A model generated the notes under the pieces. It was not told the DNA's origin. It made no database searches and saw only the letters and a list, made by a program, of their open reading frames with translations. Of a DNA stretch of 64,000 nucleotides, positions 18,566-28,630 are shown piece after piece; position 1 is the first letter of the stretch; every line of letters starts with the position of its first letter. Both the position numbers and the translations under genes were made by a program. The stretch spans positions 332,053 through 396,052 of the forward strand of contig JAHHGV010000001.1 of the NCBI GenBank assembly GCA_019359695.1, written 5' to 3'. Source of the DNA: Brasilonema angustatum HA4187-MV1 (GTDB lineage Bacteria > Cyanobacteriota > Cyanobacteriia > Cyanobacteriales > Nostocaceae).

Positions 18566-18612
18566 TAACCAGACTCCCGTGTGAACCGTTGCTCAACACG
18601 GGAGTCTGGTTA
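18566..18612 (+). terminator. Long hairpin downstream of prfC
   Basis: TAACCAGACTCCCGTGT at 18566-18582 is matched perfectly by its inverse at 18596-18612, with a 13-base loop. There is no T-run afterwards, so it may be a processed RNA end or a repeat rather than a classic terminator. A second small inverted repeat (TAGTCGTT/AACGACTA) lies just before it. Confidence 0.6.
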
Positions 18613-18710
18613 ATACGGTTCGTTTAAGACTGAAGTTTAGACCCTACATTTTGCACTTAAGCGAACAAATGGATGGTATTTTTGATTCATGCATTACGCA
18701 ACACCATTTT

Positions 18711-20330
18711 TTATGAGGCTCTAAAGTAGTTGTATTTTAAATGATCTGCTAAACGCAATGCTAACGCAACAATCATTAACGTAGAATTAGCAGTACCTGA
18801 AGTAGGAAATGTAGAGCTTCCCGCAACAAACAGACCATTTACTTCATGAACCTGAGAATTTAAATTCACAACACCTTCCTTCGGGTTAGCTGACATCCGC
18901 GTTGTCCCCGTGTGGTGGGCTTTATCCTCAAAGTTTTCCTGCCAATTTTCTTCCTTGTTTAACCAACTAGAAAGATGCGGTGCAGGAAAGCCAATTCTTT
19001 GAAATTCTTGCGTAATTAATTGACTCATTCTTTGAGCAGTTTGTCGTTCCAACGAATTTACTTTCCAATTTACCTTGGCTAGTGGCATATTCAATCTATC
19101 TTTTTGGTTGCTAGAAAGAGTAATACGACTTTCTGGATCAGGTAACTGCTCTAGCATACAGTGAAGTTCAATACGTTCAACTTTGATGAGTGGAGGACGG
19201 CGCTTGACGTAACGGCGGTGAAAGCCTGAGCTTATCTCCCTAAAACTAGACAAGATCGTGAATATATCTTGAGTTGATTGCTTGATCAACTCTCGTTTTC
19301 GGAGAGTACTTTTAAGTCGCCTCATTGCTGACCAAGAATCGTTTGGTAGTGGATTGTATTCTTCTAGATAAGCATCACATCTCAATAGGTTTTCTTGCTC
19401 CTGAATTTTTGGACTTAGTGATAATCCATGTAGATAAACATGAGTCTGTTGTTTATTTTTTATCAAATAATGTCCAAATCTATTTCGTACACTGTAGGCA
19501 GAGTGATGAGCAAAAGAACCAATGACACACAAACTATGATCCATTAAAAATCTACCAACCACATCATTTTGATTCCCTATTCCATTAGGAATGGTTCGGT
19601 TGGAGGCTAAAAGTAGTCGCGCATTTTCAATCCCGCCACAGGATAGCACTAAAGCTTTTGCTTTCACAAACGCACGCTTACCCTCTAAGGTTCTCACTTC
19701 AACTGATTCAAAGCAAGTCCCCAATTCATTTGTATTAATATGGGTTACATTGGCATGCAAAAGAACTTCAATATTTGGACTATTATCAATGAAAAAATCG
19801 CGTCCAAACCTTATTGGTTCTCCTCGTTCCTTAAGACTCTTACTGAATTGCCAGAATGTCGTGTCTAAAAATTTTGAGTCTATATTAGGTGTAGCAGGCA
19901 AAACTTTAAACAACTCCCAAAGTCGATTGTCATAACAATTTGGTCCAAGTCCCAAATTTTTTCCTGCTCGTTCTAAGAATGGTTCTAATTCCTCGTATTT
20001 AAGATCCCATCCTGAGTAGGGGATCCAAGATCGTTTTTGAAAATCAGTGGGATTAAAAGGGGCGCATCTACCTGTCCATGTATGTGAGGTTCCACCATAA
20101 AGCCGATTACGAGTATTGTCTTTTCGTGAAACTCCTACATTTTCGATTTTACACAAGGCTTCCGTATCACCCTCTTTCTCAAAGCCACCGCTTTCTAAAA
20201 TCCACACTTGAATCTTCGTCCCAGCAAACTCTTTTGCAATAGATAGACCAGCCGGTCCGCTACCAACTATACATAAATCTGTTTCAATTAACAAATCATC
20301 CTCAAACTGACTCAGATCAGAAAATCTCAT
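18711..20330 (-). CDS. GMC-family FAD-dependent oxidoreductase
   Basis: A 539-residue flavoenzyme of the glucose-methanol-choline type. The dinucleotide fold is DLCIVGSGPAGLSIA near residues 18-32, followed by the WILESGG strand end. NRLYGGTSHTWTGR near 76-89 matches the GMC flavin-contact region, and SCGGIENARLLLAS near 236-249 a further family motif. The C-terminal domain has HHTGTTRMS and GLFVAGSSTFPTSGTANSTL, the GMC signature that closes the FAD site. GMC enzymes oxidise alcohols or sugars; the substrate here is unknown. The gene stands alone, with mobile-element debris upstream. No signal peptide is seen. Confidence 0.85.
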   Translation of the reverse strand: MRFSDLSQFEDDLLIETDLCIVGSGPAGLSIAKEFAGTKIQVWILESGGFEKEGDTEALCKIENVGVSRKDNTRNRLYGGTSHTWTGRCAPFNPTDFQKRSWIPYSGWDLKYEELEPFLERAGKNLGLGPNCYDNRLWELFKVLPATPNIDSKFLDTTFWQFSKSLKERGEPIRFGRDFFIDNSPNIEVLLHANVTHINTNELGTCFESVEVRTLEGKRAFVKAKALVLSCGGIENARLLLASNRTIPNGIGNQNDVVGRFLMDHSLCVIGSFAHHSAYSVRNRFGHYLIKNKQQTHVYLHGLSLSPKIQEQENLLRCDAYLEEYNPLPNDSWSAMRRLKSTLRKRELIKQSTQDIFTILSSFREISSGFHRRYVKRRPPLIKVERIELHCMLEQLPDPESRITLSSNQKDRLNMPLAKVNWKVNSLERQTAQRMSQLITQEFQRIGFPAPHLSSWLNKEENWQENFEDKAHHTGTTRMSANPKEGVVNLNSQVHEVNGLFVAGSSTFPTSGTANSTLMIVALALRLADHLKYNYFRAS

Positions 20331-20438
20331 ATTAATTTCTTGCTTACCTTGGTTTACAAAATAGAAAAAGTCAATGATCTGTAATGTCTATCAGCCAAGT
20401 TCTAAAAGGATGTTTGAAAAGTCATTAAGGGAAAAAAG

Positions 20439-20725
20439 TCATGCCAATCGCCTCACCACAATACGCATCATGGCAATGTAGACAAATATTTCTACTGTTT
20501 AGCGGTAATAGGTTGTAGTCTTTGTTCAAACTCTGACACAGATTGAGCAAGCTTTTGGTACCCTCCACTACCCACTGTTTGGGTAATAAGACAAAAGGCT
20601 TGAACCATTGCAGTCACAGCACCACCTATACAATCCAGTGACAAGATTTATCACCCATTGCATAAACGGATTGCTATCATAAACCGCCATCTACCCAAAA
20701 AATGGTTACAACCGAGGCAGTTTTG
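20439..20725 (-). pseudogene. IS5-family (IS427-like) transposase remnant
   Basis: Read on the minus strand in shifting frames, this stretch gives FWVDGGL, then FVLLPKQWVVEG, SLNKDYNLLP, and finally VYIAMMRIVVRRLA followed by a stop at 20439. These match the order of motifs in the C-terminal half of IS5/IS427 transposases (WADGGY..., FVLLPKRWVVERTF..., YVAMIRIMVRRLA). At least two frameshifts and an in-frame stop make it a dead fragment. The N-terminal half is absent. Confidence 0.75.
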
Positions 20726-21788
20726 CCATCTGTTTAACCTCTAAAGTACCTGTTTGGCTCCCTCTAGCTTCGTTCAAACTGCTCTGTCTTCGTTGAGAGT
20801 TTTTTTGACTCTGTAGCCGACTTTTCTAACATCCTCTAAGTGCGCGAAATATTATCGAACGCACTCCATGATGAACCTAAATTGAAATTCATGAACAAAG
20901 AGAGCGTTGATACAGAAAACATACCAACTACTAGGATTACAAAAGATTTATTCAGCTTTATTGTCAACTCCTTAACTAAATATTTTCGGCAGAAAATACC
21001 AAAAAGAATATAATCAAAAGATTTTTTTTATAATTATTTTATTCGGTAAATATTTAATGAAAAAGTTGTACGGCCACTGTTTTTTTTAGACATATCATGA
21101 ATTTTCTGGCAAATCAATAGTTTGTATAAGATACTTACTTATCCCACTTATCTTACTTATCCTCTTTTTCAGTCAAATATACTTTATTTAAAAAATAATT
21201 TTTGCTTGTTTTTTATTAATTATGTAAATGAGCGTTATTGATTTGTGAAAAGACATTTTAAAGCTTTCACTTTTAGTGTTTTATAGTACTTTTTTTGGAA
21301 TTGCTATAGGGTATTGCCGTGGTTACTTCTTCAAGTTAGCTTCGTTCAAATACTTTGCAAATAAAAGTTACATAATTTGCTATTTTCATTGATTAATTTG
21401 CCAAAAAATGCTACAATATGGCGGAAGTAAACCAACCATTATTTTGACTCAAATTTCTTGTATACAGACTACAAAAAAATGGTAAGCGTATTTACGCCGC
21501 GCGGTACAAGTCAACTAGGCAGAATTTGGATATTGTATTCCTAGAGCGCCAGTCCACTAATATATGTTGACAAAAAAAATGATGTGATCCGGTCAAAACG
21601 CCTATTTGTAGTTAAATTTTTCGGTCTGGTTAAGAGCGATAAGCCCGCTTGCTTGACGCAAAGCGTATCGCATTAAAACTGAGCGCCTAAATATTGGATT
21701 TCAACACACTTGCATATTCTGCATTTCACGTCAATTACTTCTACTGGACTGGCTCTGTGGCTTGCAGTTTAAGGAAACTAAACGCTTA
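20726..21788. other. Long AT-rich intergenic region
   Basis: About 1.06 kb of AT-rich DNA between the transposase remnant and the desaturase gene. No open frame worth calling was seen on either strand. Long A/T runs occur near 21000-21310. AAGGA at 21771 is the likely ribosome binding site for the desaturase start at 21789. Confidence 0.5.
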
Positions 21789-22694
21789 ATGAAGCCGTAT
21801 TCTCAACTCACTGTTATTTCTTACATCATCGGTCCTACGTTGATCGTCGTGAGTCATGTTGGTGCACTACTCGTGATTTTCACTGGCTTATCCTGGGGGG
21901 CGATCACTTGGACATTGTTACTGTATGTCATCCGAATGTTTGCCACTACTAGCATTTACCACAGGTTGCTGACACACAAAAGCTATCAAGCTCCAGCGCT
22001 AGTGCTATGGATTGGTAGCATTGTCGCTGCTGCTGGTGGACAAATGGGACCGAGTTGGTGGAAAGCTCACCATACAAAGCATCATCAATTTTCCGACCAG
22101 GATCACGACCCGCATTCGCCGTATCGACCGTTTAAAGGGATCAAAGGCTTCTGGTGGTCTCAAGCTGGATGGCTGTTCTCTTCAGAGTTTTTACCTGCAA
22201 AGTTGCCTGCTGATGTTGAAAATGATGTGGTTTTGAGGATGGTTGATCGATTGCACTTCATTCCCATGATTGCGCTCGGTGCAATCTCGTACCTTATGGG
22301 TGGAGTAGACTATCTTACTGCTTTTTTCCTCAGCACAACCCTCCTCTTTCACGGAGTCGCAACGGTTAACTCACTGACCCACACCGCTGGTGATCAACCG
22401 TTTAGCACCAACGATTACAGTCGAAACAACTGGCTCGTCGCAGTTCTGACTTTGGGTGAAGGCTGGCATAATCTGCATCATGCATTTCAATCATCAGCCC
22501 GACACGGTATAACCTTGCGAGTAGGTCAAGTTGTTTATTTGCCAGATCCAACATTTTGGTTGATCAAACTGCTTGAATTTCTTAATCTAGCATCAAAGAT
22601 TAGAGTGCCGTCTGAAACAGAACTTATTGCTCGCGCTAAAGACCGGAACCATCAACACTTAGCACTTGGAACTGAAGTGGAGATATCGATCTAA
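21789..22694 (+). CDS. Acyl-lipid/acyl-CoA delta-9-type fatty acid desaturase
   Basis: A 301-residue integral membrane di-iron desaturase. The three histidine boxes that bind iron are present: HRLLTH (58-63), HHTKHH (94-99) and HNLHH (227-231), all with delta-9-family spacing. Four hydrophobic stretches surround them. Such enzymes insert a double bond into a saturated acyl chain using oxygen and reduced ferredoxin. ATG at 21789 is preferred, with AAGGA upstream; an upstream in-frame TTG at 21762 is less likely. It is followed by a methyltransferase and a radical SAM gene on the same strand, which suggests lipid chemistry, though gaps of over 350 bp argue against one simple operon. Confidence 0.88.
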   Translation: MKPYSQLTVISYIIGPTLIVVSHVGALLVIFTGLSWGAITWTLLLYVIRMFATTSIYHRLLTHKSYQAPALVLWIGSIVAAAGGQMGPSWWKAHHTKHHQFSDQDHDPHSPYRPFKGIKGFWWSQAGWLFSSEFLPAKLPADVENDVVLRMVDRLHFIPMIALGAISYLMGGVDYLTAFFLSTTLLFHGVATVNSLTHTAGDQPFSTNDYSRNNWLVAVLTLGEGWHNLHHAFQSSARHGITLRVGQVVYLPDPTFWLIKLLEFLNLASKIRVPSETELIARAKDRNHQHLALGTEVEISI

Positions 22695-22707
22695 ATCTTG
22701 CTTGCAC

Positions 22708-22821
22708 AGGACTTACGCAAAAATAACGCACTTCTGTCATTGCGACCGTCCCTTGCGCGTGCCGTTAGGCATAGGGAAGCAATCGCAAAGCCTTATTTTT
22801 CGTCGCGAGTGCGTAAGTCCT
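22708..22821. mobile_element. MITE with AGGACTTACGCA terminal inverted repeats (copy 1)
   Basis: Perfect 12-bp terminal inverted repeats, AGGACTTACGCA at 22708-22719 and TGCGTAAGTCCT at 22810-22821, bound a 114-bp element with no coding capacity. The same ends bound a 92-bp element at 37198-37289, and single ends occur at 22890-22901 and around 63601-63624. Confidence 0.8.
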
Positions 22822-23240
22822 ATTGCAGTTACGTAATCCTTCAAGGTGTCTATAATCAAGGTGTCTATAATCTCTCGAAAGATGAAACTAGGACTTACGC
22901 ACTGTACAAAAAGACTGGATTATGCATAACGCGCGCGAACGCGTGGAAATATTGTTTGTATTTGCGGATCTATTGTACTACAGCGGCAAAATGCTTGACT
23001 CTATCTACAATCCACGTTCATCTTCTTACGTCTTGCATAAAAAAATTAATGTTATTTTAAAACTCAGTACTAATCTTGAATCCTATGTTTTCCTCAGAAA
23101 AACCAAGAAAAACGATGTAACTTTCTTGCGCTATTTTTGACTAAGCCTAGGGTTATACGGATAGGTGCAAGATATGAATCTTCCGCAGTGTGCATAAGTT
23201 GATTTCACTTACATCTAAATAAGAAGTAGAAGGAAGGCTT

Positions 23241-23324
23241 ATGTCCTCACAAGGTAATAACCCCGACTTTATTGAAGTGATTTATGCCGACTATGGTGAT
23301 TTTCACACAATCAAAATTTTGTAA
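23241..23324 (+). CDS. Candidate 27-residue micro-protein
   Basis: A short open frame beginning MSSQGNNPDFIEVIYAD is preceded by a good Shine-Dalgarno stretch (GAAGGAAGG, about 3-7 bases before ATG). It is followed within ten bases by a GC-rich hairpin (23330-23351) that could end transcription. The composition is acidic and polar with a hydrophobic tail (FHTIKIL). It could be a leader peptide, a small regulator, or the surviving N-terminus of a lost gene. No family recognised. Confidence 0.3.
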   Translation: MSSQGNNPDFIEVIYADYGDFHTIKIL

Positions 23325-23329
23325 AGTCT

Positions 23330-23351
23330 GCCGGGGGAAGCTTCCTCCGGC
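23330..23351 (+). terminator. GC-rich hairpin after micro-ORF
   Basis: GCCGGGGGAAGC and GCTTCCTCCGGC form an almost perfect stem with no loop to speak of, centred on AAGCTT. No long T-run follows. It may serve as a terminator or as a palindromic repeat. Confidence 0.45.
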
Positions 23352-23501
23352 GAGCTTTACGTCAATGCGTAAGTTCTAGAAACATTCTTTGAGCGCGATG
23401 CAAGTACCAGAGTCTTCCTCACCTGATGTTTTTATTCGTTGTCCCACAATGGACTGCACAAGTGATTAACTGACCAGTACTTTAAGTGGAGAGAAGCAAA
23501 A

Positions 23502-24635
23502 ATGACATCTGCAAACACATTTAGAAATATTCAAAAGTATCTTCCCATCATGGGCGATATCAATCTCAAAACGCTGATCGCCTATAAGGCAACGCGAGGA
23601 GCAGCCAGAGTGATCAACGCAGCTCAAATGGCATTGGGAGAAGCCTACGTTAATGGATTAGAAATACCAGATTCAGTCTATCGCTCGCTAATCAATTCCT
23701 CCATGCCGCTGTTATTTCAGCATTGTCCTGGTCTGCTTGCTCCCTACGAATGGGTCTTAAACGAAACGGATCATATTGCTGAAGGCTCGCGCGAACTAAT
23801 GAAGGTTCAATATGACTTACCACAAGCAATGCTGAACCAAATGTTGGGAGATTGGAAATTAATTTACCCTAAGTACAGCATGGGATTGTGGGAGCGTGGC
23901 GCTGTCGATTTAGAAGAATCTCAAAAGCACATGATCGATCAAATAATTGAGCGGCTAGAAATAAAAGATGGCGATAACATTTTGGATTTTGGCTGCGGCT
24001 GGGGTTGCGTACCTAACTACATTCTGTCTAAGTTTCCCAATGTGCGATTTACCGGATTGAATTTGAGCCATGAACAATGTGAGTACATGCGCAGTAAAAT
24101 GCAAGACCCTGAGAGCTATTTGAGTTCTGGTCGGTTCACGCTTTATGAAGGCGATCTAAATGATGCTCAATTTGCAGAGAATTTCGACAAAATTCTCTCA
24201 ATTGGTGTCTTTGAACATGTTGGCAATCTCACCAATGCCTTCCAAAAACTGGCATCCCTCTTAAAGAGTGGCGGTAGAGTGTTTATTCACATCATCACCG
24301 CTCGCATTCCTAACAATATGTCGTCTGGCTTCACGCATAAGTATATTTTTCCACATGGTCGCTACTGGAATTATGATGCTATTCCAAACCACAATCGAGA
24401 CCTGAAAACCATCAGTCAGTGGTACATAAACGGCATGAATTATCACAAAACGCTGACAGATTGGTTACGGCGATTTGACGACCATCAAGAGAGCATCAAA
24501 CACTTAGACTATGGCATGGACTATGCCAAGTTCCGTCGCATTTGGCGATTCTACTTGCTGATGCTGGGGACGATTTTTGCGACGTGCGATGGTGAATATA
24601 ATGGGAATGGTCAATATCTTATGGTTCACACGTAA
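23502..24635 (+). CDS. Cyclopropane-fatty-acid-synthase-like SAM methyltransferase
   Basis: A 377-residue SAM-dependent methyltransferase of the CFA-synthase/mycolic-acid-methyltransferase type. The SAM-binding motif I is NILDFGCGWGC near residues 159-169. YDLP and YPKYSMGLW upstream (near 107-130) match the CFA segment that precedes the fold, and ILSIGVFEHVG near 229-239 matches the CFA active-site helix. These enzymes add a methylene or methyl group to a double bond of a phospholipid acyl chain. Placing it after a desaturase, which makes such double bonds, is suggestive. The GGAGAG ribosome binding site supports the ATG at 23502. Exact product is unknown. Confidence 0.82.
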   Translation: MTSANTFRNIQKYLPIMGDINLKTLIAYKATRGAARVINAAQMALGEAYVNGLEIPDSVYRSLINSSMPLLFQHCPGLLAPYEWVLNETDHIAEGSRELMKVQYDLPQAMLNQMLGDWKLIYPKYSMGLWERGAVDLEESQKHMIDQIIERLEIKDGDNILDFGCGWGCVPNYILSKFPNVRFTGLNLSHEQCEYMRSKMQDPESYLSSGRFTLYEGDLNDAQFAENFDKILSIGVFEHVGNLTNAFQKLASLLKSGGRVFIHIITARIPNNMSSGFTHKYIFPHGRYWNYDAIPNHNRDLKTISQWYINGMNYHKTLTDWLRRFDDHQESIKHLDYGMDYAKFRRIWRFYLLMLGTIFATCDGEYNGNGQYLMVHT

Positions 24636-25005
24636 TTGAGCGAAAAGCAGATTCTTAACCTGCGAACGGATTCAAGTTTTTGTCGAACAAAGCAGTATTC
24701 CTCAGAGGATGTTTGGGATACTAGAAGTATTTTTCAACAATGCCTCAACATTGGGGAGCCTCCAGAGCAAAAGCAGACCATGCGCTTCCCTCTGGGCAAG
24801 GGACTGCGAACTGAAGTTTAGACCAGGCAATTAAGAAATACCCAACGGCTTCGCCCCCTTCAAGTTGGCTCCACTCAGTTCGGACACATTGCAAATAATT
24901 GTTGCAGAATTTGCTTTTTTCCTTTAGTAACTAGCTAATAAATGCTAAAGCAGAGATAAGTAAATTCCGCATCAGAAACAAGTAATTAATTTGAGGACTG
25001 AGCGA
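24636..25005. other. Intergenic region holding a radical SAM gene relic
   Basis: Most of the first half is the partial duplicate listed at 24664-24816. The second half (24820-25005) is AT-rich leader DNA for the radical SAM gene, with GAGGA at 24993 as its ribosome binding site. Confidence 0.6.
24664..24816 (+). pseudogene. Internally deleted duplicate of the adjacent radical SAM gene
   Basis: Bases 24664-24730 closely match 26006-26069 of the radical SAM gene, and 24731-24812 match 26264-26345 of the same gene. About 195 bases between these two blocks are missing. The result is a short chimeric fragment of the C-terminal region lying upstream of the intact gene. It points to a former tandem copy, now decayed. 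Confidence 0.85.
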
Positions 25006-26598
25006 ATGAAAACGCTGTTACTCTACCCTTGTTTTCCCCAGTCTTTTTGGTCTTATGACCGATTTCTAAAAATAGCTGGACTTAAAGCTTTCATTCCTCC
25101 ATTGGGAATTATTACAATTGCCGCATTGTTACCAAAGGATTGGGAAATTAGATTTTTTGACCGTAATGTCAACCCAGAAACAGATGATGATTGGCAGTGG
25201 TGTGACATGGTTATTCTGTCTGCAATGTTGGTTCAAAAACCTGACTTCCACGCCCTGATTCAAAAAGCTGTGCGATTGGGCAAGAAGGTGGTAGTGGGTG
25301 GTCCTTATCCAACGTCGATTCCTCAAGATTCTCTTGCTTCTGGAGCTCATTACTTGGTATTGGATGAGGGAGAGCTCACTATCCCGCAATTTCTGGAAGC
25401 ACTTGCCCAAGGTAAAGACCAAGGAATCTTTCGCGCTAGTGACAAACCTGACGTTACAAAAAGCCCCATTCCCCGCTTCGACCTGTTGAAGCTAGATGCC
25501 TACTTCATGATGGCGATTCAGTTTTCTCGGGGCTGTCCCTTCAACTGCGAATTCTGTGACATTATCACTCTTTATGGTCGCAAACCGCGTACTAAGGAAC
25601 CGAGTCAAACCTTAGCAGAGTTGCAAACCCTCTATGACTTAGGCTGGAGAGGACCACTTTTTATTGTCGATGACAACTTTATTGGAAACCAGCGTAATGT
25701 CAAACGGTTTCTGGTTTCATTGATTCCTTGGATGAAAGAGCGCAACTATCCCTTCACTTTCATCACTGAAGCTTCTGTCAATCTGGCAGAAGATGCGGAA
25801 CTGCTGCATCTAATGGTAGAAGCTGGTTTCAACGCTGTCTTTCTCGGCATTGAAACCCCAGACCAAGATAGCCTCAAAGTCACTCAGAAGTTTCAAAATA
25901 CCCGCAATTCACTGTTAGAAGCCTGTCGCCAGATTAACTCAGCCGGATTACTGATTTATGCCGGATTTATTCTCGGCTTTGATGGAGAACGCTCTGGCGC
26001 TGGCGAGAGGATTCAAACTTTTGTTGAACAAACCAGTATTCCTCAACCGATGCTTGGGATACTACAAGCGTTGCCCAATACCGCTCTCTGGAATCGCCTG
26101 AAAGCAGAGCAACGTTTATTAGAAGGTATCGGAGGCGTAGAGGTGGGAGACCAAAATACTTTGATGAACTTCAAACCTACCCGACCACTCAGCGAGATTG
26201 GTAGAGAGTATGTACAAGGTTTCTGGACGTTGTACGAACCAGCTAACTATCTCAGACGCTGCTTTCAACAATGCCTCAACATTGGGCAGCCTCCAGAGAA
26301 AAGGCAGACCATGCGCTTCCCTGCGGGCAAGGGACTGCGACTAGTAGCACAATTAATTTGGCATCAAGGTTGGCAACGCTCTGAAATCCGGGTGCAATTT
26401 TGGCAACAACTGTGGACAATCCTACGTACTAAACCTCAAGTTCTTAATATGTATCTGGGCTTGTGTGCTGCTGGGGAACATTTCTGGGAGTACCGTGTTT
26501 TAGCGAGAGAACGCATTACCCAGCAGCTAGGTTACGATCCACTGGCACTGCCCGAATCCTTGACACTGGAATCAACAAAAAGCTTAATTTCTAATTAA
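25006..26598 (+). CDS. B12-binding-type radical SAM protein (DUF4070 class)
   Basis: A 530-residue protein. Residues 1-145 resemble a cobalamin-binding fold, although the classical DxHxxG is not evident. The radical SAM core has the iron-sulfur motif CPFNCEFC (Cys177, 181, 184). Downstream are [10 protein letters not shown] and [12 protein letters not shown], typical of the B12-binding radical SAM class, and a C-terminal DUF4070-like region. Some relatives methylate unreactive carbons, for example in hopanoids; here the substrate is unknown. The ATG at 25006 follows GAGGA with good spacing, so the upstream TTG at 24991 was not used. The 3' end overlaps the convergent ureC gene by four bases. 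Lipid modification is possible from its neighbours. Confidence 0.82.
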   Translation: MKTLLLYPCFPQSFWSYDRFLKIAGLKAFIPPLGIITIAALLPKDWEIRFFDRNVNPETDDDWQWCDMVILSAMLVQKPDFHALIQKAVRLGKKVVVGGPYPTSIPQDSLASGAHYLVLDEGELTIPQFLEALAQGKDQGIFRASDKPDVTKSPIPRFDLLKLDAYFMMAIQFSRGCPFNCEFCDIITLYGRKPRTKEPSQTLAELQTLYDLGWRGPLFIVDDNFIGNQRNVKRFLVSLIPWMKERNYPFTFITEASVNLAEDAELLHLMVEAGFNAVFLGIETPDQDSLKVTQKFQNTRNSLLEACRQINSAGLLIYAGFILGFDGERSGAGERIQTFVEQTSIPQPMLGILQALPNTALWNRLKAEQRLLEGIGGVEVGDQNTLMNFKPTRPLSEIGREYVQGFWTLYEPANYLRRCFQQCLNIGQPPEKRQTMRFPAGKGLRLVAQLIWHQGWQRSEIRVQFWQQLWTILRTKPQVLNMYLGLCAAGEHFWEYRVLARERITQQLGYDPLALPESLTLESTKSLISN

Positions 26599-28328
26599 AA
26601 CAAGAAATAACGTTGTGTCATAGGTAAAGAGCTAGCAGGTTCACAAGTTAACAACTTCCCATCTACCCTCACATCGAAAGTTTCTGGATCAACCTCTATT
26701 TGTGGGGTAGCATCGTTGAGCTTCAAATCTGCTTTTTTCAACTCACGTGTTTTGGAAACTGCGACTGTTCGAGTTTTTAAACCAAGTTTTTCGGGTATAC
26801 CCTGTTTCAAGGCTTCGTTGGAAACGAAAGTTATAGAAGTTTCTGCCATTGCACCGCCAAAGCTACCAAACATCGGACGCATATGAACTGGTTCGGGGGT
26901 GGAGATACTAGCATTAGGATCGCCCATTTGTGAGTAAGCGATCATTCCTCCTTTGATCACAGTCTCTGGTTTGACGCCAAAAAATGCTGGCTTCCACAAA
27001 CACAAATCTGCTAGCTTTCCTTCTTCAACGGAACCTATATGATCTGCAACGCCGTGAGCGATCGCAGGGTTAATGGTGTATTTGGCGATGTAGCGTTTTG
27101 CCCTAAAATTATCATGGGTTTGGTGAGGATGACCAGGATTCGGTAATAATCCCTTCTGTACTTTCATCTTATGGGCAGTTTGCCAGGTGCGAGTAATCAC
27201 TTCCCCTACCCTTCCCATTGCTTGAGAATCGGAAGACATAATGCTGATAATCCCCATATCATGCAAAATGTCCTCAGCCGCAATCGTTTCCTTGCGAATT
27301 CTCGATTCGGCAAATTTGACATCTTCACGAATGTTTTTATCGAGGTGATGACATACCATCAACATATCAAGATGTTCATCAAAAGTATTGATGGTGTAGG
27401 GACGAGTGGGATTAGTAGAAGCGGGCAAAACATTAGCTAGACTACAGACTTTCAGAATATCAGGCGCATGACCACCACCTGCACCTTCTGTATGGAAAGT
27501 GTGAATCACACGGTTTTTAAAAGCAGCAATGGTATTTTCCACAAATCCTGCTTCATTCAGGGAGTCGGTGTGAATTGCGACTTGTACGTCGTATTCATCT
27601 GCAACCGAAAGACAAGTATCAATCGCATTTGCGGTGGTTCCCCAATCTTCATGCAGCTTTAAACCCATAACTCCCGCAGCAACTTGCTCTATCAATCCTT
27701 CAGGTTTGCTAGTATTACCTTTGCCTAAGAAACCAACATTGACAGGGAAACCATCAGCCGCTTGTAGCATGCGGTAAATATTCCAAGGACCAGGGGTACA
27801 AGTCGTCGCGAGAGTACCCGTAGCAGAACCAGTACCACCCCCAATTAAAGTAGTCGTACCAGAGGCGATCGCAGTTTCAATTTGCTGAGGACAGATAAAG
27901 TGAATGTGGGTATCAATCGCCCCAGCAGTCAGAATTTTGCCTTCTCCTGCGATCGCTTCCGTACCAGGACCAATAATAATATCTATATTGTCTTGTGTGT
28001 AGGGATTGCCTGCTTTACCAATTTTAAAAATCTTCCCGTCTTTAATGCCAACATCTGCTTTAATAATGCCTGACCAATCAAGAATCAAGGCGTTGGTGAT
28101 CACCACATCTACTGCACCATCAGCATTTGAAATCGGGGATTGTCCCATACCATCCCGAATCACCTTACCACCACCGAATTTAACCTCTTCGCCGTAAACC
28201 GTACCACCATAGGTTGTGTAGTCTTGTTCCACTTCAATGAACAAATCCGTATCAGCAAGACGAATGCGATCGCCAATCGTAGGACCAAAAGTATTGGTAT
28301 ATTCCCGTCGGTTCATAAAATAACTCAT
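26595..28328 (-). CDS. ureC: Urease alpha subunit UreC
   Basis: UreC carries the dinickel active site that hydrolyses urea to ammonia and carbamate. The start is placed at the ATG before [16 protein letters not shown], giving 577 residues; an in-frame N-terminal extension to 28484 is non-homologous. Metal ligands appear in [10 protein letters not shown], the carbamylated lysine in GLKLHEDWG, further ligands in [11 protein letters not shown] and [16 protein letters not shown], and the mobile flap Cys-His-His in [14 protein letters not shown]. It is the last gene of the ureGDEF-C run but is set off from ureF by 302 bp of repeats. All active-site residues are present, so it should be functional. 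It is separated from ureAB by about 6 kb. Confidence 0.97.
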   Translation of the reverse strand: MSYFMNRREYTNTFGPTIGDRIRLADTDLFIEVEQDYTTYGGTVYGEEVKFGGGKVIRDGMGQSPISNADGAVDVVITNALILDWSGIIKADVGIKDGKIFKIGKAGNPYTQDNIDIIIGPGTEAIAGEGKILTAGAIDTHIHFICPQQIETAIASGTTTLIGGGTGSATGTLATTCTPGPWNIYRMLQAADGFPVNVGFLGKGNTSKPEGLIEQVAAGVMGLKLHEDWGTTANAIDTCLSVADEYDVQVAIHTDSLNEAGFVENTIAAFKNRVIHTFHTEGAGGGHAPDILKVCSLANVLPASTNPTRPYTINTFDEHLDMLMVCHHLDKNIREDVKFAESRIRKETIAAEDILHDMGIISIMSSDSQAMGRVGEVITRTWQTAHKMKVQKGLLPNPGHPHQTHDNFRAKRYIAKYTINPAIAHGVADHIGSVEEGKLADLCLWKPAFFGVKPETVIKGGMIAYSQMGDPNASISTPEPVHMRPMFGSFGGAMAETSITFVSNEALKQGIPEKLGLKTRTVAVSKTRELKKADLKLNDATPQIEVDPETFDVRVDGKLLTCEPASSLPMTQRYFLF

Positions 28329-28630
28329 GTTTAATATCTTTCTAGTGATGTGTAGAAACGTAATCTCTACATTACTCCTCTCTCTGTGTCCTCTGCGCCT
28401 CTGCGGTTCAAAAATAGTTATTCTTCTGGCGGTTCGGAAATAATAGCTAGTAGGTTGGGTTGAGGAACGAAACCCAACATCCACTTGGTTTTGTTGGGTT
28501 GCGTTGCGCTGAACCCTACATCAAGTTAAAAATCGTGATTTGAAAATTTGAAACAATAAACGAACCGCAAAGGACACAAAGAAATAAGAATTTTAGAGAG
28601 TTCTTGCGTAAGCCTTAATATTAAGAACAA
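28329..28630. other. ureF-ureC intergenic region with repeat
   Basis: A 302-bp gap between ureF and ureC. It contains a repeat near 28449-28520 in which GTTGGGTT units face AACCCAAC units, a common cyanobacterial inverted repeat, plus AT-rich flanks. It separates ureC from its accessory genes, so ureC may need its own promoter. Confidence 0.6.

Larger units (their letters stand above)
22822..23501. other. Intergenic region with repeats and one micro-ORF
   Basis: Holds a perfect 15-bp tandem duplication (TCAAGGTGTCTATAA at 22841-22855 and 22856-22870), a solitary MITE end at 22890-22901, and a 27-codon open frame with hairpin listed separately. The rest is AT-rich with no convincing gene. GGAGAG near 23488 is the ribosome binding site for the gene at 23502. 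Confidence 0.55.

Noticed and set aside
22698..23060. Plus-strand open frame of 120 codons after the desaturase gene
   Set aside because: It consists of the MITE, the 15-bp tandem duplication and a lone MITE end; no ribosome binding site and no protein-like composition.
28329..28484. N-terminal extension of ureC
   Set aside because: The extra 52 residues come from intergenic repeat DNA; UreC normally begins at the Met used here.
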